Positions 1 through 4,959 of a DNA stretch of 5,501 bases are shown here, piece by piece. Below the pieces are notes generated by a model. The model was not told the origin of the DNA. It did not search any database and saw nothing but the letters and a program-made list of their open reading frames with translations. The position numbers and the translations under genes were made by a program. How positions within the stretch are numbered: the stretch's first letter is position 1; every line of letters begins with the position of its first letter. Source of the DNA: Paracoccaceae bacterium (GTDB lineage Bacteria; Pseudomonadota; Alphaproteobacteria; Rhodobacterales; Rhodobacteraceae); assembly GCA_007134405.1 (NCBI GenBank), contig SLKW01000229.1, positions 1-5,501 on the forward strand, read 5' to 3'.

Positions 1-45
1 CCGGTCACGACGCCAACCGATCGCAGGCGTCTTTCCAATGGTGCC

Positions 46-741
46 TCACCCGGCTTGACGCGCGCGCCAGATGGCGCCGTCGCCCAGGCCCTCGACGAAG
101 GCCGCATGGGCCGACAGTTCGGCCTCGGTCAGACGCGGCGGCAGGGCGCGCGGTCGGGCCGGCGGGCGCCAGGCCTGGGCCTGAGGCATCGGGCCCGACG
201 CGGTCGTCACCGTCAGTGCGAAATCGGGCTGCCGGCCGCCGATGAGTTCCAGATAGACCTCGGCAAGAATCTCGCTGTCCAGCAGCGCGCCGTGCTTTTC
301 GCGGGCCGAATTGTCCACGCCGAAGCGCCGGCACAGCGCGTCGAGCGATGCCGGCGAGCCGGGAAACCGCCGGCGGGCAATCGCCAGGGTGTCGATCGCG
401 ATGTCGGCCGCGAGAAGCGGTCGCCCCGCCCATTTCAGCTCCGCATTCAGGAATTTCATGTCGAACGCGGCGTTGTGGATCACAAGCCGCGCATCGGCGA
501 CGAAGGTCAGGAAGGCATCCGCGATCTGGGTGAAGGGGGGAAACCCGCGCAGGAAGTCTTCCGCCAGCCCGTGAACCTCGAAAGCTTCGGTGGGCATGTC
601 GCGCTGGGGGTTGATGTATTGATGATAGGTGCGCCCCGTGGGCATGTGGTTGAACAGCTCGACCGCACCGATCTCCACGATCCGGTGGCCTTCGGCCGGC
701 TCGAAACCGGTCGTCTCGGTGTCTAGGACGATTTCGCGCAT
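46..741 (-). CDS. dnaQ: DNA polymerase III epsilon subunit (3'-5' proofreading exonuclease)
   Basis: 231 aa. Epsilon proofreads for the replicative polymerase in the cytoplasm by removing mispaired 3' nucleotides, bound between the alpha subunit and the sliding clamp. All five DEDDh-family active-site residues are visible: D7 and E9 in LDTETTG (Exo I), D94 in HNAAFD (Exo II), and H150 and D155 in HGALLD (Exo III). The nuclease domain covers about residues 1-170. The remaining ~60 residues are a proline- and alanine-rich tail ([14 protein letters not shown]), which in this family links to alpha; I see no certain clamp-binding motif. The ATG is supported by a GAGGA Shine-Dalgarno site (748-752, minus strand) 6 nt upstream, inside the end of coaE. 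It is the last gene of the maf-aroE-coaE-dnaQ operon, 3 nt after coaE. Bases 1-45 beyond its TGA show no recognisable gene or terminator. Confidence 0.96.
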   Translation of the reverse strand: MREIVLDTETTGFEPAEGHRIVEIGAVELFNHMPTGRTYHQYINPQRDMPTEAFEVHGLAEDFLRGFPPFTQIADAFLTFVADARLVIHNAAFDMKFLNAELKWAGRPLLAADIAIDTLAIARRRFPGSPASLDALCRRFGVDNSAREKHGALLDSEILAEVYLELIGGRQPDFALTVTTASGPMPQAQAWRPPARPRALPPRLTEAELSAHAAFVEGLGDGAIWRARQAG

Positions 742-744
742 GCT

Positions 745-1335
745 CTATCCTCGTGTCAGCTCGTCGATCAGCGCCTCGACCGCGGCGCGGGTCTGCCCCA
801 GTCCCGTCGTCTCGATCACATGGGTGGCGCGCGCCCGTTTCTCGTCGTTGGGCAATTGCTTGGCAAGAAGAGTCTCGAAGGTTTCCTCGGAGACGCCCGG
901 CCGGGAAAGAACGCGCTTGCGCTGAACCTCGGGCGGCGCGGTGACGGTCAGGGTCGCATCGCAAAGCGCGTCGGCGCCGGTCTCGAAGAGCAGGGGTATG
1001 TCGAGCACGACCAGCGGCGTTCCGGCCTGGCGGTGGCGGGCGACGAACTCCGTGCGGTCCGCCGCGACCAGGGGGTGAACGGCCGCCTCGATCGCCTTGA
1101 GCGCCGACGGGTCCGCCGCGATCCAGTCCTTGAGCGCGGCCCGGTCGATCGCGCCGTCCTTGTGCGCCTGCGGACACAGCTCTGCCAGCGGTGCAACCGC
1201 CTCGCCGCCCACGCCGTAGAGGCGATGCACGGTCGCATCGGCATCCCAGACCGGAACGCCGGCGTCGCGAAAGAACCCGGCGGTCGTGGACTTGCCCATT
1301 CCGATCGATCCGGTCAGGCCCAGAACCACGGTCAT
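745..1335 (-). CDS. coaE: Dephospho-CoA kinase
   Basis: 196 aa, normal for the family. The enzyme phosphorylates the 3'-hydroxyl of the ribose of dephospho-CoA with ATP, the last step of coenzyme A synthesis, in the cytosol. Visible motifs in order: the P-loop GSIGMGKS (residues 9-16) within GLTGSIGMGKST; the DAD motif (31-33), which in this family includes the catalytic aspartate; HP at 87-88; DIPLLFETG (112-120), the signature of the CoA-binding/lid region; and a C-terminal QLPNDEKRARA stretch matching the family's conserved Q...K.RA segment. The ATG overlaps the TGA of aroE by 4 nt (ATGA). No clear Shine-Dalgarno site lies upstream, so translation probably depends on coupling to aroE. It ends in TAG 3 nt before dnaQ. 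Placement between aroE and dnaQ is the usual alphaproteobacterial arrangement. Confidence 0.96.
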   Translation of the reverse strand: MTVVLGLTGSIGMGKSTTAGFFRDAGVPVWDADATVHRLYGVGGEAVAPLAELCPQAHKDGAIDRAALKDWIAADPSALKAIEAAVHPLVAADRTEFVARHRQAGTPLVVLDIPLLFETGADALCDATLTVTAPPEVQRKRVLSRPGVSEETFETLLAKQLPNDEKRARATHVIETTGLGQTRAAVEALIDELTRG

Positions 1336-2156
1336 GGCGCAAGCACGGCATCGCGCAGCGCCGCATCCACGGCTGGACGCAACCCGAACCAGCCTTCGAA
1401 ACCGGGCACCGCCTGATGCAGAAGCATCCCCAGCCCGTCGACCGCCGGATTGCCCCGGGCGCGCGCCGCCGCCAGAAGCGCGGTTTCGAGCGGCGCGTAG
1501 ACCAGGTCATTGACGATCGCATCCTGCGGCAGCGCATCCAGCGAAAGCTCGAGCGGCGGCTTGCCGGTCATGCCAAGCGCCGCGGCGTTCACGAGCGTGT
1601 CGCAGCCCGACAGCATGTCCGAACGCGCCTGCCAGGGGTGCACGCGGATCGCCGCGCCGAATTCCTGGGCCAGGTGCGCCGCGCGGTCGGGTGTCCGATT
1701 GGTGAGCCTGATCTCGTGCGCGCCCTGGTCGAGAAGGGCCACGATGATCGCCCGTGCCGCACCTCCGGCCCCGATGACGGCGGCGACCCGTGGGCGCCAG
1801 TCCGGCCGATGATCGAGGATGTTCCGCGTGAAACCGTAGGCATCGGTATTGTCCGCGCGAATCCCCGCGTCGCTGAAGAACAGGGTATTCGCCGCACCGA
1901 TCCGGCGCGCGGTGGGCGTCGCCTCGGCGGCGAGCGCGAGCGCGGCCTCCTTGTGGGGCAGGGTCACGTTGGCGCCGCGAAATCCGAGCCTGGGCAGGAG
2001 CGCGAGCGCTGCCTCCAGATCTTCAGGCGCGACCTGGAGCGGAACGTAATGGCCGGCAATCTTGTGGCGCTCAAGCCAGTGTCCGTGCAGGCGGGGCGAC
2101 CGGCTATGGGTCACCGGATAGCCAAGCACGGCAGCGATCGGAGGTGAGGGTGTCAT
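1332..2156 (-). CDS. aroE: Shikimate dehydrogenase (NADP+)
   Basis: 274 aa. It reduces 3-dehydroshikimate to shikimate with NADPH in the pathway to chorismate and the aromatic amino acids. The N-terminal substrate domain has GYPVTHSRSP (12-21, the serine pair that binds the shikimate carboxylate), NVTLPHKE with catalytic K69, AANTL with N90, and DNTDAYGF with catalytic D105. The Rossmann domain has the dinucleotide loop GAGGAARA (129-136) and the adenine-phosphate-binding NRT (153-155). The C-terminal part has DLVYAPLETALL and DGLGMLLHQA with Q248. The usual N-T-T/S-S-x-G-M segment reads NAAALGM here (190-196). An in-frame ORF runs 42 codons further upstream into maf, but the chosen ATG begins right before the first conserved strand and overlaps the maf stop by 4 nt (ATGA), the same junction as aroE/coaE. 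A GGAG sequence lies about 10 nt upstream. Confidence 0.96.
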   Translation of the reverse strand: MTPSPPIAAVLGYPVTHSRSPRLHGHWLERHKIAGHYVPLQVAPEDLEAALALLPRLGFRGANVTLPHKEAALALAAEATPTARRIGAANTLFFSDAGIRADNTDAYGFTRNILDHRPDWRPRVAAVIGAGGAARAIIVALLDQGAHEIRLTNRTPDRAAHLAQEFGAAIRVHPWQARSDMLSGCDTLVNAAALGMTGKPPLELSLDALPQDAIVNDLVYAPLETALLAAARARGNPAVDGLGMLLHQAVPGFEGWFGLRPAVDAALRDAVLAP

Positions 2157-2749
2157 CCGGCGATATCTCCGCGCCGTATCAGGAAGGTGAGGAGTTCGAT
2201 CAACGGCAGTCCGAGGATGGCGTGGTAATCGCCAGAGATCCGTTCGAAGAGACGTATTCCGATTCCTTCCAGCTGGTAGCACCCGACGCAGTGGTGAATT
2301 TCTGACCAGTTTGCCTCAACGTAATCAAGGATGTAGTTGTCAGAAAGGTCACGCATCTTAAGCTCCGGCGTGCTGACGTGGCGCCAGATGGGCTGTGCCT
2401 GACTGTAAAGCACGGCGGCGGTGTGAAGCCGGTGCGGGCGACCGCGCAATTGCCGAAGCTGCCTGATCGCATCCTCGGGCGTCGCGGGTTTCGTATGCAG
2501 CCTGCCCTCGCAGTCAAGTATCTGGTCGCACCCGAGGACCAGAGCCTGCGGGTTTCGGCCCGCGACCTTCATGGCTTTCTGTTCGGCCAGGGCATCGGCG
2601 ATGTCGCGCGGCCTGGCGCCTTCCGCTTCGAGAGACGCCCGCAGCGCGTTCTCGTCGATCCGGGCCAGGACGACGTCGAATTCGACCCCCGCCTGCCGCA
2701 GAAGCTGCGCGCGGATCGTCGAGGCCGAGGCGAGGATGAGGACAGTCAT
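2153..2749 (-). CDS. maf: Maf-family nucleotide pyrophosphatase, YceF-like
   Basis: 198 aa. Maf proteins hydrolyse nucleoside triphosphates to the monophosphate and pyrophosphate, mostly non-canonical, methylated or pyrimidine nucleotides. Seen here: the N-terminal signature LASASTIRAQLL with S8, S10 and R13; ARIDE (29-33); EQKA with K58; LGCDQIL with D75 and Q76; KP at 87-88; and a C-terminal EGIGIRLFERISGDY block followed by ILGLPL. The GCDQ form, instead of GADT, resembles the YceF subfamily (7-methyl-GTP pyrophosphatase in E. coli) more than the dTTP/UTP-cleaving YhdE type; the exact substrate is inferred. The frame stays open 91 codons upstream to 3022, but that extension crosses the DnaA-box region and looks unlike protein, so I chose the ATG at 2749, which gives the standard family length. 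No good Shine-Dalgarno site precedes it. It is the first gene of the leftward operon. GC content falls to 50% over 2221-2340. Confidence 0.92.
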   Translation of the reverse strand: MTVLILASASTIRAQLLRQAGVEFDVVLARIDENALRASLEAEGARPRDIADALAEQKAMKVAGRNPQALVLGCDQILDCEGRLHTKPATPEDAIRQLRQLRGRPHRLHTAAVLYSQAQPIWRHVSTPELKMRDLSDNYILDYVEANWSEIHHCVGCYQLEGIGIRLFERISGDYHAILGLPLIELLTFLIRRGDIAG

Positions 2750-2850
2750 GGGGAAAAGTCGTGTAGAGCGCGCGGCAAGCACGGGGGAGAAAACGGCGAC
2801 CCGGTCTGGATGGCGCGTTCGGCGCGTCCTTGTCAAGAAATGCGCACCGG

Positions 2851-2859
2851 TTTTCCACG
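2851..2859 (+). promoter_or_regulatory. DnaA box-like site, TTTTCCACG (7/9)
   Basis: Differs from TTATCCACA at positions 3 and 9. A T at position 3 is common in functional boxes; the final G weakens it. It is the leftmost box-like sequence of the cluster, about 100 bp upstream of the maf start codon. Confidence 0.45.
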
Positions 2860-2867
2860 GGGGTACT

Positions 2868-2876
2868 TTGTCCCCA
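2868..2876 (+). promoter_or_regulatory. Weak DnaA box-like site, TTGTCCCCA (7/9)
   Basis: Two mismatches to TTATCCACA (positions 3 and 7). It follows the site at 2851 by 17 bp in the same orientation. The position-7 change lies in the normally conserved CCACA core, so binding is doubtful except as a low-affinity site helped by neighbours. Confidence 0.25.
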
Positions 2877-2901
2877 GAATGGCACAGGCAAGGGAGAAGG
2901 C

Positions 2902-2910
2902 TGTGGATAA
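2902..2910 (-). promoter_or_regulatory. Consensus DnaA box, TTATCCACA (9/9)
   Basis: The plus strand reads TGTGGATAA, so the minus strand carries the exact high-affinity DnaA consensus. A GAGTC (GANTC) site, the CcrM methylation sequence of alphaproteobacteria, starts 6 bp to its right at 2917-2921. The next 40-60 bp to the right become AT-rich. This would be the anchor site for DnaA in the origin. Confidence 0.75.
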
Positions 2911-2953
2911 GTTTTCGAGTCTCTACGCCAAGTTTCAGATTTGATTTGTATAT

Positions 2954-2978
2954 TTTCCCACATGAGTTTTGTGGAAAG
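2954..2978. promoter_or_regulatory. Inverted pair of DnaA box-like sites
   Basis: TTTCCCACA on the plus strand (2954-2962) faces CTTTCCACA on the minus strand (2970-2978), with 7 bp between. Each matches TTATCCACA at 7 of 9 positions and both keep the terminal CACA. The pair forms an imperfect inverted repeat: one arm is TTTCC-C-ACA and the other TTTCCACA. This could hold two DnaA molecules in opposite orientation. The flanking sequence from 2936 is AT-rich. Confidence 0.45.
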
Positions 2979-2987
2979 ACTGCTTTC

Positions 2988-3011
2988 TGTGGGCAGCTGT
3001 GTGGGCAGATG
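2988..3011. repeat. Tandem 12-bp direct repeat in the origin region
   Basis: TGTGGGCAGCTG (2988-2999) is followed directly by TGTGGGCAGATG (3000-3011), identical at 11 of 12 positions. On the minus strand each unit contains CTGCCCACA, sharing the CCACA end of a DnaA box but only 6/9 overall. The exact 12-bp spacing of two identical cores points to a protein-binding array, either low-affinity DnaA sites or an unknown origin-binding protein. Confidence 0.55.
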
Positions 3012-3022
3012 AAGAATACCAC

Positions 3023-3031
3023 TTATCCGCA
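3023..3031 (+). promoter_or_regulatory. DnaA box, TTATCCGCA (8/9)
   Basis: One mismatch (A to G at position 7) to the consensus. It is followed at once by GGCCC (3032-3036) and then a pyrimidine-rich, AT-rich tract. It is the last box before the presumed unwinding region, so it would be the one that places DnaA next to the melted strand. Confidence 0.6.
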
Positions 3032-3034
3032 GGC

Positions 3035-3081
3035 CCTACATCTTCATCTTTCTTTTCATAATCTATTTATTGAGATGTAGG
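3035..3081. repeat. 9-bp inverted repeat around AT-rich tract
   Basis: CCTACATCT (3035-3043) and AGATGTAGG (3073-3081) are perfect reverse complements, separated by 29 bp (3044-3072) in which only 6 bases are G or C. With one extra base in the left arm the match extends two more positions (CCTACATCTTCA against TGAGATGTAGG). There is no T-run after the right arm and the loop is long, so an intrinsic terminator is unlikely. The element lies just upstream of the hemJ ribosome binding site. Confidence 0.6.
3037..3072. other. Candidate DNA unwinding element
   Basis: This is the most AT-rich stretch of the window: 3041-3080 holds 10 G/C in 40. It starts with the tandem hexamer CATCTT (3039-3050, two perfect copies), continues through a pyrimidine-rich run and ends in CATAATCTATTTATT. 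It begins 5 bp after a DnaA box. In known origins such a segment melts first and single-stranded DNA is bound by DnaA. It may also hold the hemJ promoter (a -10-like CATAAT lies at 3057-3062). Confidence 0.55.
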
Positions 3082-3086
3082 TGATC

Positions 3087-3091
3087 GGAGG
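3087..3091 (+). promoter_or_regulatory. Ribosome binding site of hemJ
   Basis: GGAGG lies 4 bp before the ATG at 3096 (or GGAG with a 5-bp gap), inside GGAGGGGAC. It decides the hemJ start: the in-frame GTG at 3081 lies upstream of this site and has no Shine-Dalgarno of its own, and the ATG at 3075 is followed directly by a stop codon. Confidence 0.7.
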
Positions 3092-3095
3092 GGAC

Positions 3096-3533
3096 ATGCT
3101 GACCGACTGGTATCTTTGGATCAAAGCTTTCCATATCATGGCCGTGATCGCCTGGATGGCCGGGCTGTTCTATCTGCCGAGGCTCTTCGTCTATCATGTC
3201 GAGCGCGCAGAGGGTCCCGAACCGTCGGCGACGCTCGCGGTCATGGAGGTGAAGCTCCTGCGGGTGATCATGAATCCCGCCATGATCGCGAGCTGGCTTC
3301 TCGGCCTCATGCTGGTCGCGATTCCGGGTGTGGTCGATTTCGGAGCGCCCTGGGTCTGGCTGAAGTTCGTCGGAATCGTGTCGATGACCTGGTTTCATAT
3401 GTGGCTCGCCCGTCATCGGCGGTTCCTGGCCGAGGACGGACCGGTGCTGACGGGTCGCCAATATCGGCTGATGAACGAAGTGCCGACCGTCCTGATGGTT
3501 CTGATCGTGCTTTCCGTCGTCGTTAAGTTCTGA
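3096..3533 (+). CDS. hemJ: Protoporphyrinogen IX oxidase, HemJ type
   Basis: 145 aa. HemJ oxidises protoporphyrinogen IX to protoporphyrin IX, the next-to-last step of heme synthesis and the branch point to bacteriochlorophyll. It is an integral inner-membrane protein unrelated to HemG and HemY. About four membrane segments can be seen: residues 7-28, 57-77, 86-104 and 129-143. Conserved family features are present: K10 and H13 in WIKAFHIMAVIAWMAGLFYL, the PRLFVYH motif (28-34), WLKF (88-91), a HMWLARHRRF block (101-110), and RLMNEVP (124-130, the R-x-x-N-E-x-P motif). The conserved histidine early in helix 1 is a candidate heme ligand. The first gene to the right of the presumed origin, it is alone on its transcript unless it reads through the 141-bp gap into rho. 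No hairpin terminator follows its TGA. The family assignment is firm; the electron acceptor is unknown. Confidence 0.93.
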   Translation: MLTDWYLWIKAFHIMAVIAWMAGLFYLPRLFVYHVERAEGPEPSATLAVMEVKLLRVIMNPAMIASWLLGLMLVAIPGVVDFGAPWVWLKFVGIVSMTWFHMWLARHRRFLAEDGPVLTGRQYRLMNEVPTVLMVLIVLSVVVKF

Positions 3534-3558
3534 GGTTGCTGTCCGCCGCTGCGCATCG

Positions 3559-3587
3559 TTGACTCAGGGCGCGTTCTTCCCTATCTG
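3559..3587 (+). promoter_or_regulatory. Possible sigma-70-type promoter for rho
   Basis: TTGACT (3559-3564, 5/6 to TTGACA), 17-bp spacer, then TATCTG (3582-3587, 3/6 to TATAAT). It lies in the 141-bp gap between hemJ and rho and would give a leader of roughly 80 nt before the rho ATG. The -35 is good and the -10 poor. GACTC at 3561-3565 is a GANTC methylation site inside the -35. The leader also holds a direct repeat CGGTGCTG (3598-3605 and 3608-3615) and the palindrome CCCCGGGG (3659-3666), whose right half is the only Shine-Dalgarno-like sequence for rho. Rho usually controls its own leader; nothing here proves that. Confidence 0.35.
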
Positions 3588-3674
3588 GATGCCTTCGCGG
3601 TGCTGTCCGGTGCTGGCGCTTCCCTTCGATACCACAACTGATGGCACGGCTTGTCCGGCCCCGGGGTTTCTATC

Positions 3675-4946
3675 ATGTCGCAAAATCGTTTGAACCTCTC
3701 CGATCTGAAGGCCCAGACTCCGGCTGCGCTCTTGGACATGGCCGAGGATCTGGACATCGAGAACGCGCCTTCGATGCGCAAGGGCGAGATGATGTTCTCG
3801 ATCCTGAAGGAGCGCGCGGAGGAAGGTTGGGAAATCTCGGGCGATGGCGTGCTCGAGGTCTTGCAGGATGGCTTTGGCTTTCTGCGCTCGCCCGAAGCGA
3901 ACTACCTGCCGGGACCGGACGACATCTACGTGGCGCCCGACATGATCCGGCAATTCTCGTTGAGAACCGGCGACACGGTCGAGGGCGTTATCCAGGCTCC
4001 GGCCGAGAACGAGCGTTACTTTGCCCTCACCCGCGCCACCAAGATCAACTTCGACGATCCCGAACGCGCGCGCCACAAGGTTCACTTCGACAACCTGACG
4101 CCGCTTTACCCCGACGAACGGTTCAAGATGGAGATCGAGGATCCGACGATCAAGGATCGCTCGGCCCGGATCATCGATATCGTGGCACCGATCGGCAAGG
4201 GCCAGCGCGCGTTGATCGTGGCGCCGCCGCGCACCGGCAAGACCGTGCTTTTGCAGAACATCGCGCATTCGATCGAGGTCAATCACCCCGAATGCTACCT
4301 GATCGTGCTGTTGATCGACGAACGGCCCGAGGAAGTGACCGACATGCAGCGCTCGGTGAAGGGCGAAGTCGTCTCCTCGACCTTCGACGAACCGGCGACG
4401 CGGCACGTCGCGGTGGCCGAGATGGTCATCGAGAAGGCCAAGCGCCTCGTCGAACACAAACGCGACGTGGTTATCCTGCTCGATTCGATCACTCGCCTGG
4501 GTCGCGCGTTCAATACCGTGGTGCCTTCCTCGGGCAAGGTGCTGACGGGGGGCGTCGACGCCAACGCGCTGCAGCGGCCGAAGAGATTTTTCGGGGCAGC
4601 GCGAAATATCGAGGAGGGTGGTAGCCTGACGATCATCGCGACCGCGCTCATCGATACCGGCAGCCGCATGGACGAGGTGATCTTCGAGGAGTTCAAGGGC
4701 ACCGGCAACAGCGAACTCGTGCTCGACCGCAAGATCGCCGACAAACGTGTCTTCCCGGCCATGGACATCCTCAAGTCCGGCACGCGCAAAGAGGACCTGC
4801 TGATCGACAAGGGGAACCTGCAGAAAACCTTTGTCCTGCGCCGGATCCTCAACCCGATGGGCACGACCGATGCGATCGAGTTCCTGATTTCGAAGCTGAA
4901 GCAGACCAAGACGAACTCGGAATTCTTCGATTCGATGAATTCGTGA
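3675..4946 (+). CDS. rho: Transcription termination factor Rho
   Basis: 423 aa, the usual length. Rho is a hexameric RNA-dependent ATPase/helicase that loads on unstructured RNA and ends transcription. Domains in order: N-terminal helical domain (about 5-50, [11 protein letters not shown] onward); cold-shock-like RNA-binding fold (about 55-120) with the [12 protein letters not shown] motif (65-73); and a RecA-like ATPase. ATPase motifs: Walker A APPRTGKT (183-190, catalytic lysine K189); IDERPEEV (214-221) with the catalytic-glutamate region; Walker [15 protein letters not shown] (265-278); Q-loop TGGVDANAL (291-299); and the R-loop/bicyclomycin region FKGTGN (340-345). E. coli has K-A where this protein has R-T before GKT in the P-loop. 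The ATG is preferred over the TTG at 3651, which would add 8 residues and lacks support; the Shine-Dalgarno is weak (CGGGG, 8 nt upstream). mnmE follows after 13 nt. No insertions or missing motifs. Confidence 0.97.
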   Translation: MSQNRLNLSDLKAQTPAALLDMAEDLDIENAPSMRKGEMMFSILKERAEEGWEISGDGVLEVLQDGFGFLRSPEANYLPGPDDIYVAPDMIRQFSLRTGDTVEGVIQAPAENERYFALTRATKINFDDPERARHKVHFDNLTPLYPDERFKMEIEDPTIKDRSARIIDIVAPIGKGQRALIVAPPRTGKTVLLQNIAHSIEVNHPECYLIVLLIDERPEEVTDMQRSVKGEVVSSTFDEPATRHVAVAEMVIEKAKRLVEHKRDVVILLDSITRLGRAFNTVVPSSGKVLTGGVDANALQRPKRFFGAARNIEEGGSLTIIATALIDTGSRMDEVIFEEFKGTGNSELVLDRKIADKRVFPAMDILKSGTRKEDLLIDKGNLQKTFVLRRILNPMGTTDAIEFLISKLKQTKTNSEFFDSMNS

Positions 4947-4959
4947 TGGGCCGTGCGGC

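Larger units (their letters stand above)
2851..3081. other. oriC: Candidate chromosomal replication origin (oriC)
   Basis: Part of the 346-bp gap between the divergent maf and hemJ genes. It contains a perfect DnaA box (2902-2910, minus), an 8/9 box (3023-3031, plus), several 7/9 boxes in both orientations, a tandem 12-mer, and an AT-rich tract bounded by an inverted repeat. Hand count gives 40% GC over 2901-3080 in an otherwise strongly GC-rich window. Genes run leftward on the left and rightward on the right, as expected at a bidirectional origin. Known context: in Caulobacter and Rickettsia the origin lies between hemE and the RP001 gene, close to maf/aroE/coaE/dnaQ on one side and rho/mnmE on the other, so the position fits. 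Inference: this is the site where DnaA opens the chromosome. Alternative: a DnaA-controlled divergent promoter region only. The left part, 2750-2850, shows no clear element. Confidence 0.78.

Noticed and set aside
1..45. Possible end of a neighbouring gene (such as secB) downstream of dnaQ
   Set aside because: All three plus-strand frames are open or nearly so, but none gives a recognisable C-terminus, and no start codon with a ribosome site is seen on the minus strand.
5..1537. A 510-codon minus-strand open frame across dnaQ, coaE and part of aroE
   Set aside because: It is out of frame with three genes that have intact catalytic motifs; the translation is arginine/glycine-rich low-complexity sequence typical of a GC-rich shadow frame.
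2860..2875. GGGG...CCCC hairpin
   Set aside because: Only four G-C pairs around an 8-base loop and no T-run; not a convincing terminator.
2934..2946. Possible IHF site (minus strand AATCAA followed by ATCTGAA)
   Set aside because: The WATCAA half is perfect, but the TTR half reads GAA, so the full consensus is not met; too weak to annotate.
2947..2975. Possible minus-strand promoter for maf (TCCACA, 17 bp, TATACA)
   Set aside because: Each hexamer matches only 4 of 6 and the -35 lies within a DnaA box-like sequence; it could be real but is not distinguishable from chance.
2750..3022. N-terminal extension of Maf by 91 codons to an upstream ATG
   Set aside because: It would cross the DnaA boxes, has no protein-like conservation that I recognise, and the ATG at 2749 gives the standard Maf N-terminus MTVLILASAS.
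2378..3080. Plus-strand open frames of 169 and 188 codons over maf and the intergenic gap
   Set aside because: They overlap maf antisense and run into the AT-rich region without a recognisable domain or ribosome binding site.
3598..3615. Direct repeat CGGTGCTG in the rho leader
   Set aside because: Two 8-bp copies 10 bp apart in GC-rich DNA are easily expected by chance; mentioned only in the promoter entry.
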